Assembly: GCA_023426125.1 (NCBI GenBank)
Contig: JAFABI010000073.1
Coordinates: forward strand, 62,001-126,000
Origin: Bacillota bacterium
Lineage (GTDB): Bacteria > Bacillota > Clostridia > Acetivibrionales > DTU013
Length of the DNA stretch: 64,000 nt
Direction: 5' to 3'
Both the position numbers and the translations under genes were made by a program. The number at the start of each line of letters is the position of its first letter. Position 1 is the stretch's first letter. Shown here one piece after another: positions 16,620-24,128 of this stretch. The notes under the pieces are model-generated. The model did no database searches. It was not told the DNA's origin and saw only the letters and a program-made list of their open reading frames with translations.

Positions 16620-16742
16620 GGGGACATTCCTTCTTTTTATCCCGTGACCCGTGACTTGAAAGGTGTGTTCCCTCTCCCTTTTCAAAAGGGGAGATTCCCT
16701 CCTTTTATCCCGTGCCCCGTAACTCAGCGGGTGTGTCCTCTC
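16620..16742 (-). repeat. Two family D repeats in tandem (iscR-nifS gap)
   Basis: Copies at about 16620-16672 and 16688-16742, each GGGGA(C/G)ATTCC..CTT..TTTATCCCGTG.CCCGT.. then GGTGTGT(T)CC. They are on the opposite strand to the copies near purB. The remaining part of this 300-bp gap holds only a GTTTTAAACATACGTTTAAAC palindrome (about 16588-16608); no gene. Confidence 0.65.
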
Positions 16743-16744
16743 TC

Positions 16745-17194
16745 CTATATATAATACGTATCATTATCCTGATTCCGGACTTTACGATATTCTTCAACAA
16801 GGCTTTCAAGTGTTGTTGAATCTACCACGGTGTTAATGCTGTCGCGTATTTTTTTCCAGATGCCTTTGGTTACACAGCAATCGTATCTGCTGCAGGAAAC
16901 CGGATGACCTTCGGCGACACAATCCACAGGCGCCAATGAACCTTCGAGTGCTCTCAAAATGTCTCCCACAGAGATATTATCCGCACTGGTGGCAAGAACG
17001 TAGCCTCCCTGGGAACCACGGATGCTTTTTACAAGCTTGGCTTTTTTCAGGATGGCAAATAGTTGTTCGAGATAGTTTTCTGAAATGGCCTGTCTTTCGG
17101 CGATGCTTTTTAGCACCACCTGTCCTTCCGAGTTATGCACGGCCAGGTCCAGCATGGCTTTTAAGCCGTATCTCCCTTTGGTGGATAATTTCAT
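16745..17194 (-). CDS. iscR: Rrf2-family regulator, IscR-like
   Basis: A 149-residue Rrf2-family repressor that probably senses [Fe-S] status. The winged helix begins MKLSTKGRYGLKAMLDLA, with ISENYLEQLFAILKKAKLVKSIRGSQGGYVLA as the recognition helix and wing. Three cysteines likely to hold the cluster are in DCVAEGHPVSCSRYDCC (about residues 92-108). I use the ATG at 17194, with AAAGGGAG upstream; a GTG at 17203 is in frame. First gene of iscR-nifS-nifU-mnmA. An inverted repeat overlapping its promoter region is a good autoregulation site. A CymR-like cysteine regulator is possible but the Cys set argues for an IscR-type role. Confidence 0.9.
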   Translation of the reverse strand: MKLSTKGRYGLKAMLDLAVHNSEGQVVLKSIAERQAISENYLEQLFAILKKAKLVKSIRGSQGGYVLATSADNISVGDILRALEGSLAPVDCVAEGHPVSCSRYDCCVTKGIWKKIRDSINTVVDSTTLESLVEEYRKVRNQDNDTYYI

Positions 17195-17285
17195 TGAATT
17201 CACTCCCTTTCAGTCACGTTTGCTGATTTTTCCAAAGGATTTCTATTTCCCTTCCCTTTCAGGCTTAATAATCGTAAATCCAATA

Positions 17286-17344
17286 CCTTAGTAAATTACT
17301 AGGATTTCATTTCCTAGCTTAGCACTATATTTGATTGTTGTCAA
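17286..17344 (-). promoter_or_regulatory. iscR promoter with palindromic operator
   Basis: On the minus strand TTGACA (17339-17344), 17 bp, then a weak -10 TAAGCT (17316-17321). Just downstream is an almost perfect palindrome CCTTAGTAAATTACTAGG (17286-17303) and a second overlapping one CTAGGATTT..TTCCTAG (17299-17317), placed where an Rrf2 repressor would block the start of transcription. Confidence 0.55.
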
Positions 17345-17370
17345 GTACCCGGAAAAAATAATATGCCTAT

Positions 17371-17396
17371 GCGGACGCGCAATGCGCGCCCCTACA
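17371..17396. repeat. Family C half-element
   Basis: GCGGACGCGCAATGCGCGCC then CCTACA. Same orientation as the next copy at 17433. Confidence 0.65.
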
Positions 17397-17432
17397 GCCG
17401 GTATGTTTTGTGAGACCAGCATCATCGCAGCA

Positions 17433-17462
17433 CGCGGACGGGCACAATGGCGCGCCCCTACA
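17433..17462. repeat. Family C half-element forming the larA stop codon
   Basis: CGCGGACGGGCACAATGGCG then CGCCCCTACA. On the minus strand its TGTAGGGGCGCG end supplies the TAG that ends the LarA-like frame. Confidence 0.65.
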
Positions 17463-18891
17463 CAGATTCCAGTACCGGCAGTGTTGAGCCGCCAAAGGGC
17501 ATAAGCAAAACCGAGGCTTCGCCGCCCAGCTCCTTAAAAGCTTCCTCAAGGGCATTCTGCATCTCTTTAAAAGGTGTCATATATAGCTTTTGAACCAGTT
17601 CGTCGCTCATCTCGGTGACCATGAACACTTTCGCCTTCTTTTCCACCAGGGCGATGGCCGCAGCCTTGTGCCCGCCCAGTTCAAAATTGCTTTTGATTCC
17701 GTTGATAAGATCGTCCGGAGAACCGGAATTGTTTACCCATCGTTCGAAAACTTCCTCGCCGTAGCCTTCCGTACAGGCGGCAAGCAGGATAATGATGCCG
17801 CCGTCCCGCACCGCATGTTTTGCGTTGTCCAGCGCTTTTTGTGCCTGGTACAGGTTTATGTCCTTCGGATAGCCGCCGGGCGTAGTTATGACAATATCGG
17901 CCTTCTCAGGTATGACGGCTTTGTATAATCCGTCAAGGAATCTGCAGCCTTCCCTGTGAGCTTCTACGTGGTGTCCCGCCACTGCTTTGATGATATTCTT
18001 TTTTTCATCCAGCACGACATTAACAATAAAGCCGATGGAGACGAATTTCACTACATCTTCGATGTCCTGACGCACGGGATTATCTTCCAGGGCCCCTGCC
18101 CTTGCCTCGTCCATGACCATTCTGCTGTGATTTGCCTGAATGGCCGCCCTTGTCGATACTCCCGGCATGATTGCTTTCGCGCCGCCGCTGTAGCCTGCAA
18201 AGTAATGGAACTCGATATTCCCCAGACAAATTCTTCGATCGGCCTGGGCGACCACATCGAAAATTTCGACGGGAGTTCCTCTGTCAGTTGCGCCCAGCTT
18301 TTTGCATTTTGATGTGTCGCTGTCAATACATTTGATTTTGTTATAAATATCTTCTCCAACCAGATACTTTTTTTCGTCTTCCGTCTGCTGCCTGTGGTTA
18401 CCCAGCGCAAATACGATGGTGATATCCTCGTAAGACAGGCCTGCGGCCAGCAACTCCTCCACCACGGAAGGGATTACGGTCTTGCTGGGCATGGGCCTGG
18501 TGACGTCGCTGGTTATGATGACGGTTTTTTCACCGGGCTTTATCAGCTCTGAAAGCCGGCCTGTGCCAATTGGCTCCCTTAAGGCGCGTTTTACCTCAGC
18601 TTCTCCCGTAAGTCCGATTTTGACCTCGTTTTGCCTCAATTCTGCCATGATATTGGCTTCAGCGATTTCAAATTCCTTGTATGCCTTTCCAAAGCCGTAT
18701 TTAAACTTTAATTTCCTATTATTCATGTTTTTTACCTGTTCCTCCCGTTTGCCGCCGGTAAAAATGAAAATCAATACGATCATTACATAAGCGGTTATGC
18801 TAAGCTGCCACTGATACCTGAAAACACTGAGATTCAGCAGCAGGAATACAAATCCTGCCAATAGAATCCAGGCCATTATCCTTCTTCCCAT
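17458..18891 (-). CDS. larA: LarA-like nickel-pincer (lactate racemase-family) protein with N-terminal membrane segments
   Basis: A 477-residue frame. From about residue 60 it matches the lactate racemase LarA family (DUF2088): KFKYGFGKAYKEFEI start, TSDVTRPMPSKTVIP, ALGNHRQQTEDEKKYLVG, and FAGYSGGAKAIMPGVSTR. LarA enzymes use a nickel-pincer nucleotide to epimerise 2-hydroxy acids. Residues 1-55 add two hydrophobic stretches (about 7-24 and 31-46), unusual for a cytosolic enzyme. An ATG at 18726 (residue 56) would give a normal 422-residue LarA, so the first part could be a separate small membrane peptide read in the same frame. No larB, larC or larE is near. The stop codon lies in a family C repeat. 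It follows rarA on the same strand. Confidence 0.75.
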   Translation of the reverse strand: MGRRIMAWILLAGFVFLLLNLSVFRYQWQLSITAYVMIVLIFIFTGGKREEQVKNMNNRKLKFKYGFGKAYKEFEIAEANIMAELRQNEVKIGLTGEAEVKRALREPIGTGRLSELIKPGEKTVIITSDVTRPMPSKTVIPSVVEELLAAGLSYEDITIVFALGNHRQQTEDEKKYLVGEDIYNKIKCIDSDTSKCKKLGATDRGTPVEIFDVVAQADRRICLGNIEFHYFAGYSGGAKAIMPGVSTRAAIQANHSRMVMDEARAGALEDNPVRQDIEDVVKFVSIGFIVNVVLDEKKNIIKAVAGHHVEAHREGCRFLDGLYKAVIPEKADIVITTPGGYPKDINLYQAQKALDNAKHAVRDGGIIILLAACTEGYGEEVFERWVNNSGSPDDLINGIKSNFELGGHKAAAIALVEKKAKVFMVTEMSDELVQKLYMTPFKEMQNALEEAFKELGGEASVLLMPFGGSTLPVLESV

Positions 18892-18963
18892 GTTTTTTCG
18901 ATTCCTTTCATTTTGCCCGGGGTAAAGTTTTGTATCGTCCTATCTAAATGTTGTTTTTAAGGG

Positions 18964-20256
18964 CTACCCATTCGTCCTGTATCTGCTCAGCCATTCCTTT
19001 ATTTTGGCTTCATAACCGTTGCCGGTGGGTTCATAGTATACGGTTCCCTTCATTTCCTTCGGTAAATATTCCTGTTTTACAATATTTCCAGGGTAATCGT
19101 GGGCATATTTATAGCCCTGTCCGTATCCTAGCTCATCCATTCCCTTTGCAGGCGCATTTCTTAAATGCATGGGTACTTCCCCGGTGCGCTTCGTCTCAAT
19201 GTCCTGCAAGGCTTTATTCAATGCTGCGTAGCAGGAATTAGACTTCGGACTGGTCGCCACCATCACCGCCGCGTGGGCGAGCAAAAGCTTTGCTTCCGGC
19301 ATTCCCACCATCATTACTGCCTGTGTTGCGGCAACAGCCACCTGCAATGCCGTCGGATTGGCCATCCCCACATCCTCCGATGCGCAGATCATGATTCTGC
19401 GGGCAAGAAACTCGGGTTCTTCCCCTGCATAGAGGGCGCGGGCCAGGTAAAAAACCGCCGCGTCGGGATCGCTGCCCCGCATGGATTTTATAAAGGCGCT
19501 GATATTGTCATAGTGAGCTTCTCCCGACTTGTCAAAAGTCAGCGACCTCTTCTGTACGCATTCTTCAATCGTCTGCAAATCAATACGGATAATGCCCTCC
19601 GGCCCCAATTCCGATGTGATTGCGGCAAGCTCAAGGGCATTCAGGGCTATCCTGGCGTCTCCGTTGGAAACGGCGGCAAGGTATTTGAGAGCGTCCTCCT
19701 CCAGAATCAGGTTATACTCCCCGAGACCTCTTTCCTTATCTGCAACCGCAGTCTTCAGGATGTGCGCTATATCTTCTTCCGTTAGAGGCTTGAGCATAAA
19801 CACGGAAGAACGGGATATCAAGGCTTTATTCACTTCGAAAAAAGGATTTTCGGTGGTTGCTCCGATCATTACGATGGTGCCGTTTTCAACAAAGGGCAGC
19901 AGCGCATCCTGCTGGGCTTTGTTGAAACGGTGGATTTCGTCGATGAAAAGCACGGTTTTTCCTTTGGGATTCAGCATGGGATTCTGCGTATCGGAAATAA
20001 TCCGCTTGATATCCGCAACGCCTGCCGTAACCGCGTTCAATTTCTCAAAGCTGGACTTCGTGGTGGAGGCAATGATTCTTGCAAGAGAAGTTTTGCCTGT
20101 GCCGGGAGGGCCATAAAGTATAATGGAGGTTATGCGGTCCGCCTTGATCATGCGGTAAAGCATCCTTCCCTTACCCGTTATATGCTCCTGCCCGGTGAAT
20201 TCTTCAATTGTCCTGGGGCTCATCCTGTAAGCCAGCGGTTCCCTTCTGTCCGGCAT
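18964..20256 (-). CDS. rarA: Replication-associated recombination ATPase RarA (MgsA)
   Basis: A 430-residue AAA+ ATPase related to clamp loaders, acting at stalled replication forks. Walker A GPPGTGKTSLARIIA (about residues 54-68), Walker B FIDEIHRFNKAQQDALLP, sensor GATTENPFFEVN, and the typical C-terminal region MHLRNAPAKGMDELGYGQGYKYAHDYPGN are all present. The frame runs further upstream, but that part crosses a family A repeat; the ATG at 20256 has GGAAGGG 6 bp before it and gives the usual MPDRREPLAYRMSPRTIEEF start. Upstream is glyA and downstream the LarA-like gene. Confidence 0.92.
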   Translation of the reverse strand: MPDRREPLAYRMSPRTIEEFTGQEHITGKGRMLYRMIKADRITSIILYGPPGTGKTSLARIIASTTKSSFEKLNAVTAGVADIKRIISDTQNPMLNPKGKTVLFIDEIHRFNKAQQDALLPFVENGTIVMIGATTENPFFEVNKALISRSSVFMLKPLTEEDIAHILKTAVADKERGLGEYNLILEEDALKYLAAVSNGDARIALNALELAAITSELGPEGIIRIDLQTIEECVQKRSLTFDKSGEAHYDNISAFIKSMRGSDPDAAVFYLARALYAGEEPEFLARRIMICASEDVGMANPTALQVAVAATQAVMMVGMPEAKLLLAHAAVMVATSPKSNSCYAALNKALQDIETKRTGEVPMHLRNAPAKGMDELGYGQGYKYAHDYPGNIVKQEYLPKEMKGTVYYEPTGNGYEAKIKEWLSRYRTNG

Positions 20257-20287
20257 AAAATACCCTTCCATCGCATGTGTTGTACGT

Positions 20288-20397
20288 ACTGCAGCAAAAT
20301 GCTCCGGCATGTCCATCAAGAAAGGCCGCATAAAGCATCGGCAATATATCCGGAGGGGACACAAATGCCGATGCTTCAATGTCTATTTTGCTGCAGT
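20288..20397. repeat. Family A element between glyA and rarA
   Basis: Bounded by ACTGCAGCAAAAT and ATTTTGCTGCAGT (13-bp perfect inverted ends), 110 bp. The inside is a different sequence from copies at 7476 and 31774 (has GCATCGGC/GCCGATGC stem). Confidence 0.7.
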
Positions 20398-20423
20398 GGC
20401 CAGCACCAATAATTATAACATAA

Positions 20424-21662
20424 TTATCTATACAAAGGATATTTTTCACACAATTGTTTTACCTTTAACATCACTGTCTCTTTTGAATTCTCAAAATCCG
20501 CGATGGTAAGTTTGAACATTTCGGCAATTTCCAGCATGTCTTCCTCCTTCATGCCTCTTGAGGTGACTGCCGGAGTCCCTACCCTTACGCCGCTGGTGAT
20601 AAAGGGGCTTTGCCTGTCAAAGGGTATTCCGTTTTTGTTGACGGTGATAAAGACTTCGTCCAGCATATGCTGTGCCTGTTTACCGGTTACACCGGTATTG
20701 CTCAGATCCAGAAGCATCAAATGGTTGTCGGTGCCGTCCGATACCAGCTTGAAGCCTTTGTCCATGAGGGCTTTTGCCAGTGCGGAAGCATTTTTCACAA
20801 TTTGCTGCTGGTATTCCTTGAATTGGCCGGAGAGAACCTCCTTAAAGCTTACAGCCTTTGCCGCTATGACGTGCATCAGCGGACCGCCCTGGATTCCCGG
20901 GAAAACGGCGGCGTCAATCTGTTTTGCAAACTCCTCTTTGCACAGGATCATACCGCCTCTCGGCCCCCTGAGCGTCTTGTGGGTAGTGGATGTGACAAAA
21001 TGGGCGTACGGTACCGGACTGGGGTGCAGTCCTGCTGCCACAAGACCGGCGATATGAGCGATATCCACCATTAAATACGCGCCCACTTCATCGGCGATTT
21101 CCTTGAAAGCCTTGAAGTCAAGAGTTCTCGGATAAGCGCTGGCGCCTGCGATGATCATCTTCGGCCTGCAGCTTCTTGCTTTCTTCAGTACTTCGTCATA
21201 GTCTATCCTGCAGTTGTCTTCCCTCACGCCATAGAAATCCACCTTGAAATATTTTCCCGACATGTTCTTGGCCATACCGTGGCTCAAATGGCCGCCATGG
21301 GCAAGGTCCATCCCCAATACGGAATCACCGGGATTCAGTACGGCAAAAAAGACCGCCATGTTGGCTTGTGCGCCTGAATGCGGCTGTACATTGGCATGGT
21401 CGGCGCCGAAGATCAGCTTTGCCCTGTCAATGGCAATCTGTTCAACGATATCCACGTACTCACAGCCTCCGTAATACCTTTTTCCGGGGTAGCCTTCGGC
21501 ATATTTGTTTGTCAGGGGCGTCCCAAGGGCTTCCATAACGGCGTCACTGACGAAATTTTCCGATGCGATGAGCTCGATCTTGTTTCTTTGCCTGTTTACT
21601 TCCAATTCAATGGCTTTAGCCACATCCGGGTCAATTTTTTTCACTGTTTCGATTGAATACAT
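20424..21662 (-). CDS. glyA: Serine hydroxymethyltransferase
   Basis: A 412-residue PLP enzyme that converts serine and tetrahydrofolate to glycine and 5,10-methylene-THF, the main source of one-carbon units. Signatures: IELIASENFVSDAVMEALGTPLTNKYAEGYPGKRYYGG near the N-terminus and the PLP lysine in TSTTHKTLRGPRGGM (about residue 226). The ATG at 21662 has GGAGG 10 bp upstream; an in-frame start 7 codons earlier would bury that site. A tandem glycine riboswitch, a terminator hairpin and a family A element lie in its leader, so expression should respond to glycine. No gcv genes are near. Confidence 0.96.
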   Translation of the reverse strand: MYSIETVKKIDPDVAKAIELEVNRQRNKIELIASENFVSDAVMEALGTPLTNKYAEGYPGKRYYGGCEYVDIVEQIAIDRAKLIFGADHANVQPHSGAQANMAVFFAVLNPGDSVLGMDLAHGGHLSHGMAKNMSGKYFKVDFYGVREDNCRIDYDEVLKKARSCRPKMIIAGASAYPRTLDFKAFKEIADEVGAYLMVDIAHIAGLVAAGLHPSPVPYAHFVTSTTHKTLRGPRGGMILCKEEFAKQIDAAVFPGIQGGPLMHVIAAKAVSFKEVLSGQFKEYQQQIVKNASALAKALMDKGFKLVSDGTDNHLMLLDLSNTGVTGKQAQHMLDEVFITVNKNGIPFDRQSPFITSGVRVGTPAVTSRGMKEEDMLEIAEMFKLTIADFENSKETVMLKVKQLCEKYPLYR

Positions 21663-21697
21663 CTGTGTTAAACCTCCGTCCATATTTTTAATGTCTG

Positions 21698-21799
21698 ATA
21701 CTGCAGCGAAGATACATCTTTAATGCACCTTCGGAAATCGGTGAGAAGGTTCCTCACAATAATTCCGAAGGCCGGTTTGGTTTTTTTTCGCTGTAGTAC
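21698..21799. repeat. Family A element in the glyA leader
   Basis: TACTGCAGCGAA at one end and TTCGCTGTAGTA at the other, with an inner CTTCGGAA..TTCCGAAG stem. It lies between the riboswitch terminator and the glyA ribosome binding site. Confidence 0.7.
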
Positions 21800-21807
21800 G
21801 TAAAAAC

Positions 21808-21833
21808 AAAAAAGCCAAATCCAACGATTTGAC
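21808..21833 (-). terminator. Terminator of the glycine riboswitch expression platform
   Basis: Minus strand: GTCAAATC-GTTG-GATTTGGC followed by six T. Placed just 3' of the second aptamer, as expected for a switch that controls transcription termination. Confidence 0.65.
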
Positions 21834-21873
21834 CTCTGAAATCACTAAGAAAGCATCATTTGCCTTTGCTTCG

Positions 21874-22024
21874 TGCCGCTCTGTCCTTTTGCCTGAGAGA
21901 TTATCCGTTAAACCCGGATTTGCCCCTTCGGCGCCTTGACGGTCTCTCCAGAGGTGCGTCCTGTCATAGTCACTTTACCTGAGAGTATAACTCCTTCGGT
22001 GTACCTTTAACGGTAGCTCTCCCA
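21874..22024 (-). promoter_or_regulatory. Tandem glycine riboswitch upstream of glyA
   Basis: On the minus strand two glycine-type (gcvT) aptamers follow each other. The first begins GGGAGAGCTACCG, has CACCGAAGGAG and closes with ACTCTCAGGTAAA. The second has TCTGGAGAGACCG, GCGCCGAAGGGGCAA and CTCTCAGGCAAAAGGACAG. These are the family's conserved core elements. Glycine binding normally prevents termination and turns expression on. Placement before glyA rather than a gcv operon is the less common arrangement. Confidence 0.93.
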
Positions 22025-22082
22025 CAACAATCATCCGCGGATATTAAATTTTATCTGAACTCCAGCTTTTTTGCCGTAGCAC

Positions 22083-22285
22083 TTATAACGAGGCGACCAA
22101 AATGTCCCTCACCTCTATGGGTGGCGGGTACCGAATTGGGTTTCAAGCGGTGAGCATATCTCCCGTCCGGGATGCATGGGCGAGCAGCAAATGCAAGGCA
22201 TTTGCGACCAGCCTCGTTGAAACTCCGCTGCGGTAAGGAAATTTGTCTACAACCGACAAATTTCCTTTGAATTAGGTCGTTATAA
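22083..22285. repeat. Family B element, 203 bp
   Basis: TTATAACGAGGCGACC ... AGGTCGTTATAA ends, with the same inner sequence as 8795-8950 plus about 45 extra bases (a GGATGCATGGGCGAGC / AATGCAAGGCATTTGCG stretch). Lies upstream of the glycine riboswitch. Together they explain most of the 693-bp glyA/HypE-like gap. Confidence 0.75.
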
Positions 22286-22355
22286 AAATTATAATAATTC
22301 TTATATCATATGTCAACCATCTATTTATTGTTATTTCAATTCACAATACATTTTC

Positions 22356-23342
22356 CTATCTTCCGCAAACCTTATATAGTTCGTCGGATCCGGGCTGCTG
22401 AATCTCTACCGGCTCATTGTCCTTAACAAGTGTTCTGCCGCATCCCTCGATTACTTTCCCGATGACCGCGGCAGGAATGTTTTCTTCCTTTAGCCTCTTT
22501 ACAAGGCCTTCGCCGTCTGCAACCGAAATCAGCATACTCCCGCTGGAGATGAGCTTAAGCGGGTCGATTCCATAATAGTCGCATATCTTTTTTGTTGAAG
22601 TTGCGATGGGCAGTTTCGAATAAGATATTTCCGCGCCTGTTCCGGAGGCCTCGCACATTTCCCATACGGCGCCAAGCACGCCGCCTTCGGTTACGTCGTG
22701 CATGGCTGTGACGCCGAATTGTGCAGACAACACGCCTTCTCTGACCACGCTGATGGATTCTAGGAAATTTTTTGCTTCTTTTAACAGCTCCGGTCCCAGA
22801 AGCTCCGAAAGCTCCTTTTCCTTTTCAAAGGCAATGATTGCGGTACCTTCAATACCCGCGGACTTCGTTAGCACCAGGCAATCGCCGGGCTTTGCCCCGC
22901 CGGTGGCGACAACCCTGTTTTTCGGAGCCTTTCCTACGGCGGTACAAATAATGACAAAACGGGTAACGGCGCCGGTTATTTCCGTATGTCCGCCCATAAT
23001 ATCCACATTAATGGCGGAAGAGGTCTCTACCAACTGGTCCATGATCATTTCAAGCTCATGCTCCGATGTGCCGGGAGGCGCCAGTATTGTCGCAATCAGA
23101 CCCAAAGGTTCCACACCGCAGGCTGCCACGTCATTGCAGGTCACGTGAACCGCCAGTCTCCCGACTTCATTTGCCGTACCGGTGATAGGGTCGCTGGACA
23201 TGACGCAGGAATATTCGCCAAAATCAACCACACAGCAATCTTCGCCTATTCCAGGCCTTACAAGGATCTCTTTGCGGTTGTTTACAAGCTTACCCAATAC
23301 AATATCCTTCAATAGATGATTCGGTACTTTTCCGATTTCCAA
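22356..23342 (-). CDS. AIR-synthase (PurM/HypE)-like protein
   Basis: A 328-residue two-domain protein of the PurM/HypE/ThiL/SelD superfamily, which bind ATP at a dimer interface. The N-domain has IGEDCCVVDFG..SSDPITG and GRLAVHVTCNDVAACGVEP; the C-domain has MHDVTEGGVLGAVWEM. Overall it is closest to HypE-type 'hydrogenase maturation factor' proteins. True HypE ends with PRIC, whose cysteine carries the carbamoyl group; this one ends ELYKVCGR, so that reaction is doubtful. No other hyp genes are near. I use the TTG at 23342 with GGAGGT 5 bp upstream. It follows DUF2225 and VanW genes on the same strand. Function unknown. Confidence 0.7.
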   Translation of the reverse strand: MEIGKVPNHLLKDIVLGKLVNNRKEILVRPGIGEDCCVVDFGEYSCVMSSDPITGTANEVGRLAVHVTCNDVAACGVEPLGLIATILAPPGTSEHELEMIMDQLVETSSAINVDIMGGHTEITGAVTRFVIICTAVGKAPKNRVVATGGAKPGDCLVLTKSAGIEGTAIIAFEKEKELSELLGPELLKEAKNFLESISVVREGVLSAQFGVTAMHDVTEGGVLGAVWEMCEASGTGAEISYSKLPIATSTKKICDYYGIDPLKLISSGSMLISVADGEGLVKRLKEENIPAAVIGKVIEGCGRTLVKDNEPVEIQQPGSDELYKVCGR

Positions 23343-23456
23343 ATCTGACCTCCACATTTTTTACACAAATTTTCCTGGGACCTCCATGGAAAGGGCGGCT
23401 GTATTCATCCGCTCCTGCGGACATCCGGATACTCTCACTGTTGGAATGACATCCGG

Positions 23457-24128
23457 TCAGCTTCCCAGTTTGTCCTTCACCAGTTGATACTGATCTCTGG
23501 CCGTTTCCATCAAAACCGGGTTCCTGCGGGCATCCGGCGAGCTTATCAGCCTGCTGAACCATTTGATTGCTTCTTCATAATTCCCGGCCCTGCGGCTTAA
23601 TTCTCCGATCATATAAAGGCAGGTGAATTCATCCAGCTTGTCCACCGGAAAGCGTTCCTTTTCATAGGCTTCACTGTAATATTTCAAAGCATGATTTATA
23701 AACTCGAGTTCCTTTTGCTCCTTTTTCAGTCTGTACAGCCAGGCCAGCCTTATGCAGATTTTTGCAAATTCACTGGGCTTTGCATGCCGTACCTGAAGAT
23801 TCAAAAGCGCCAGCTTGAAAGTCTCAATTGCCATATCCACGTTTCTTTCGCCGGCAAAACTCCGCTTTGTCCATCTGGGCGCCAGCTTCTCCAGCAGTAA
23901 TTTCTGCTCCTTTACATTGATCGCTTCGAATTTTTCCACTTGCGAAGCATATCCGCAATGCTCGCAAACCCAGATGTCATAAAATATAGGGTTCAGGTCT
24001 TCATAATATACGCAGAAATCCGTATCCCTGGAGGATACCTTGCAGGCTTTGGCTTTTACCTTGGTTATGTCAAAATTTTTACTGCATACCGGACACTTGA
24101 TGGTTTTGCTATAAAGATTATCATTCAT
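23457..24128 (-). CDS. DUF2225 protein with zinc-ribbon cysteines
   Basis: A 223-residue protein of the uncharacterised DUF2225 family, common in Firmicutes. Two CxxC pairs, CPVC (C12, C15) and CEHC (C55, C58), probably hold one zinc. The remaining part is helical and TPR-like (FAKICIRLAWLYRLKKEQKE..., YMIGELSRRAGNYEEAIKWFSRLI). No signal peptide, so cytoplasmic. Its start overlaps the end of the VanW gene by 8 bp, so the two are translationally coupled. Function unknown; the coupling hints at a role related to the cell surface or its regulation. Confidence 0.75.
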   Translation of the reverse strand: MNDNLYSKTIKCPVCSKNFDITKVKAKACKVSSRDTDFCVYYEDLNPIFYDIWVCEHCGYASQVEKFEAINVKEQKLLLEKLAPRWTKRSFAGERNVDMAIETFKLALLNLQVRHAKPSEFAKICIRLAWLYRLKKEQKELEFINHALKYYSEAYEKERFPVDKLDEFTCLYMIGELSRRAGNYEEAIKWFSRLISSPDARRNPVLMETARDQYQLVKDKLGS

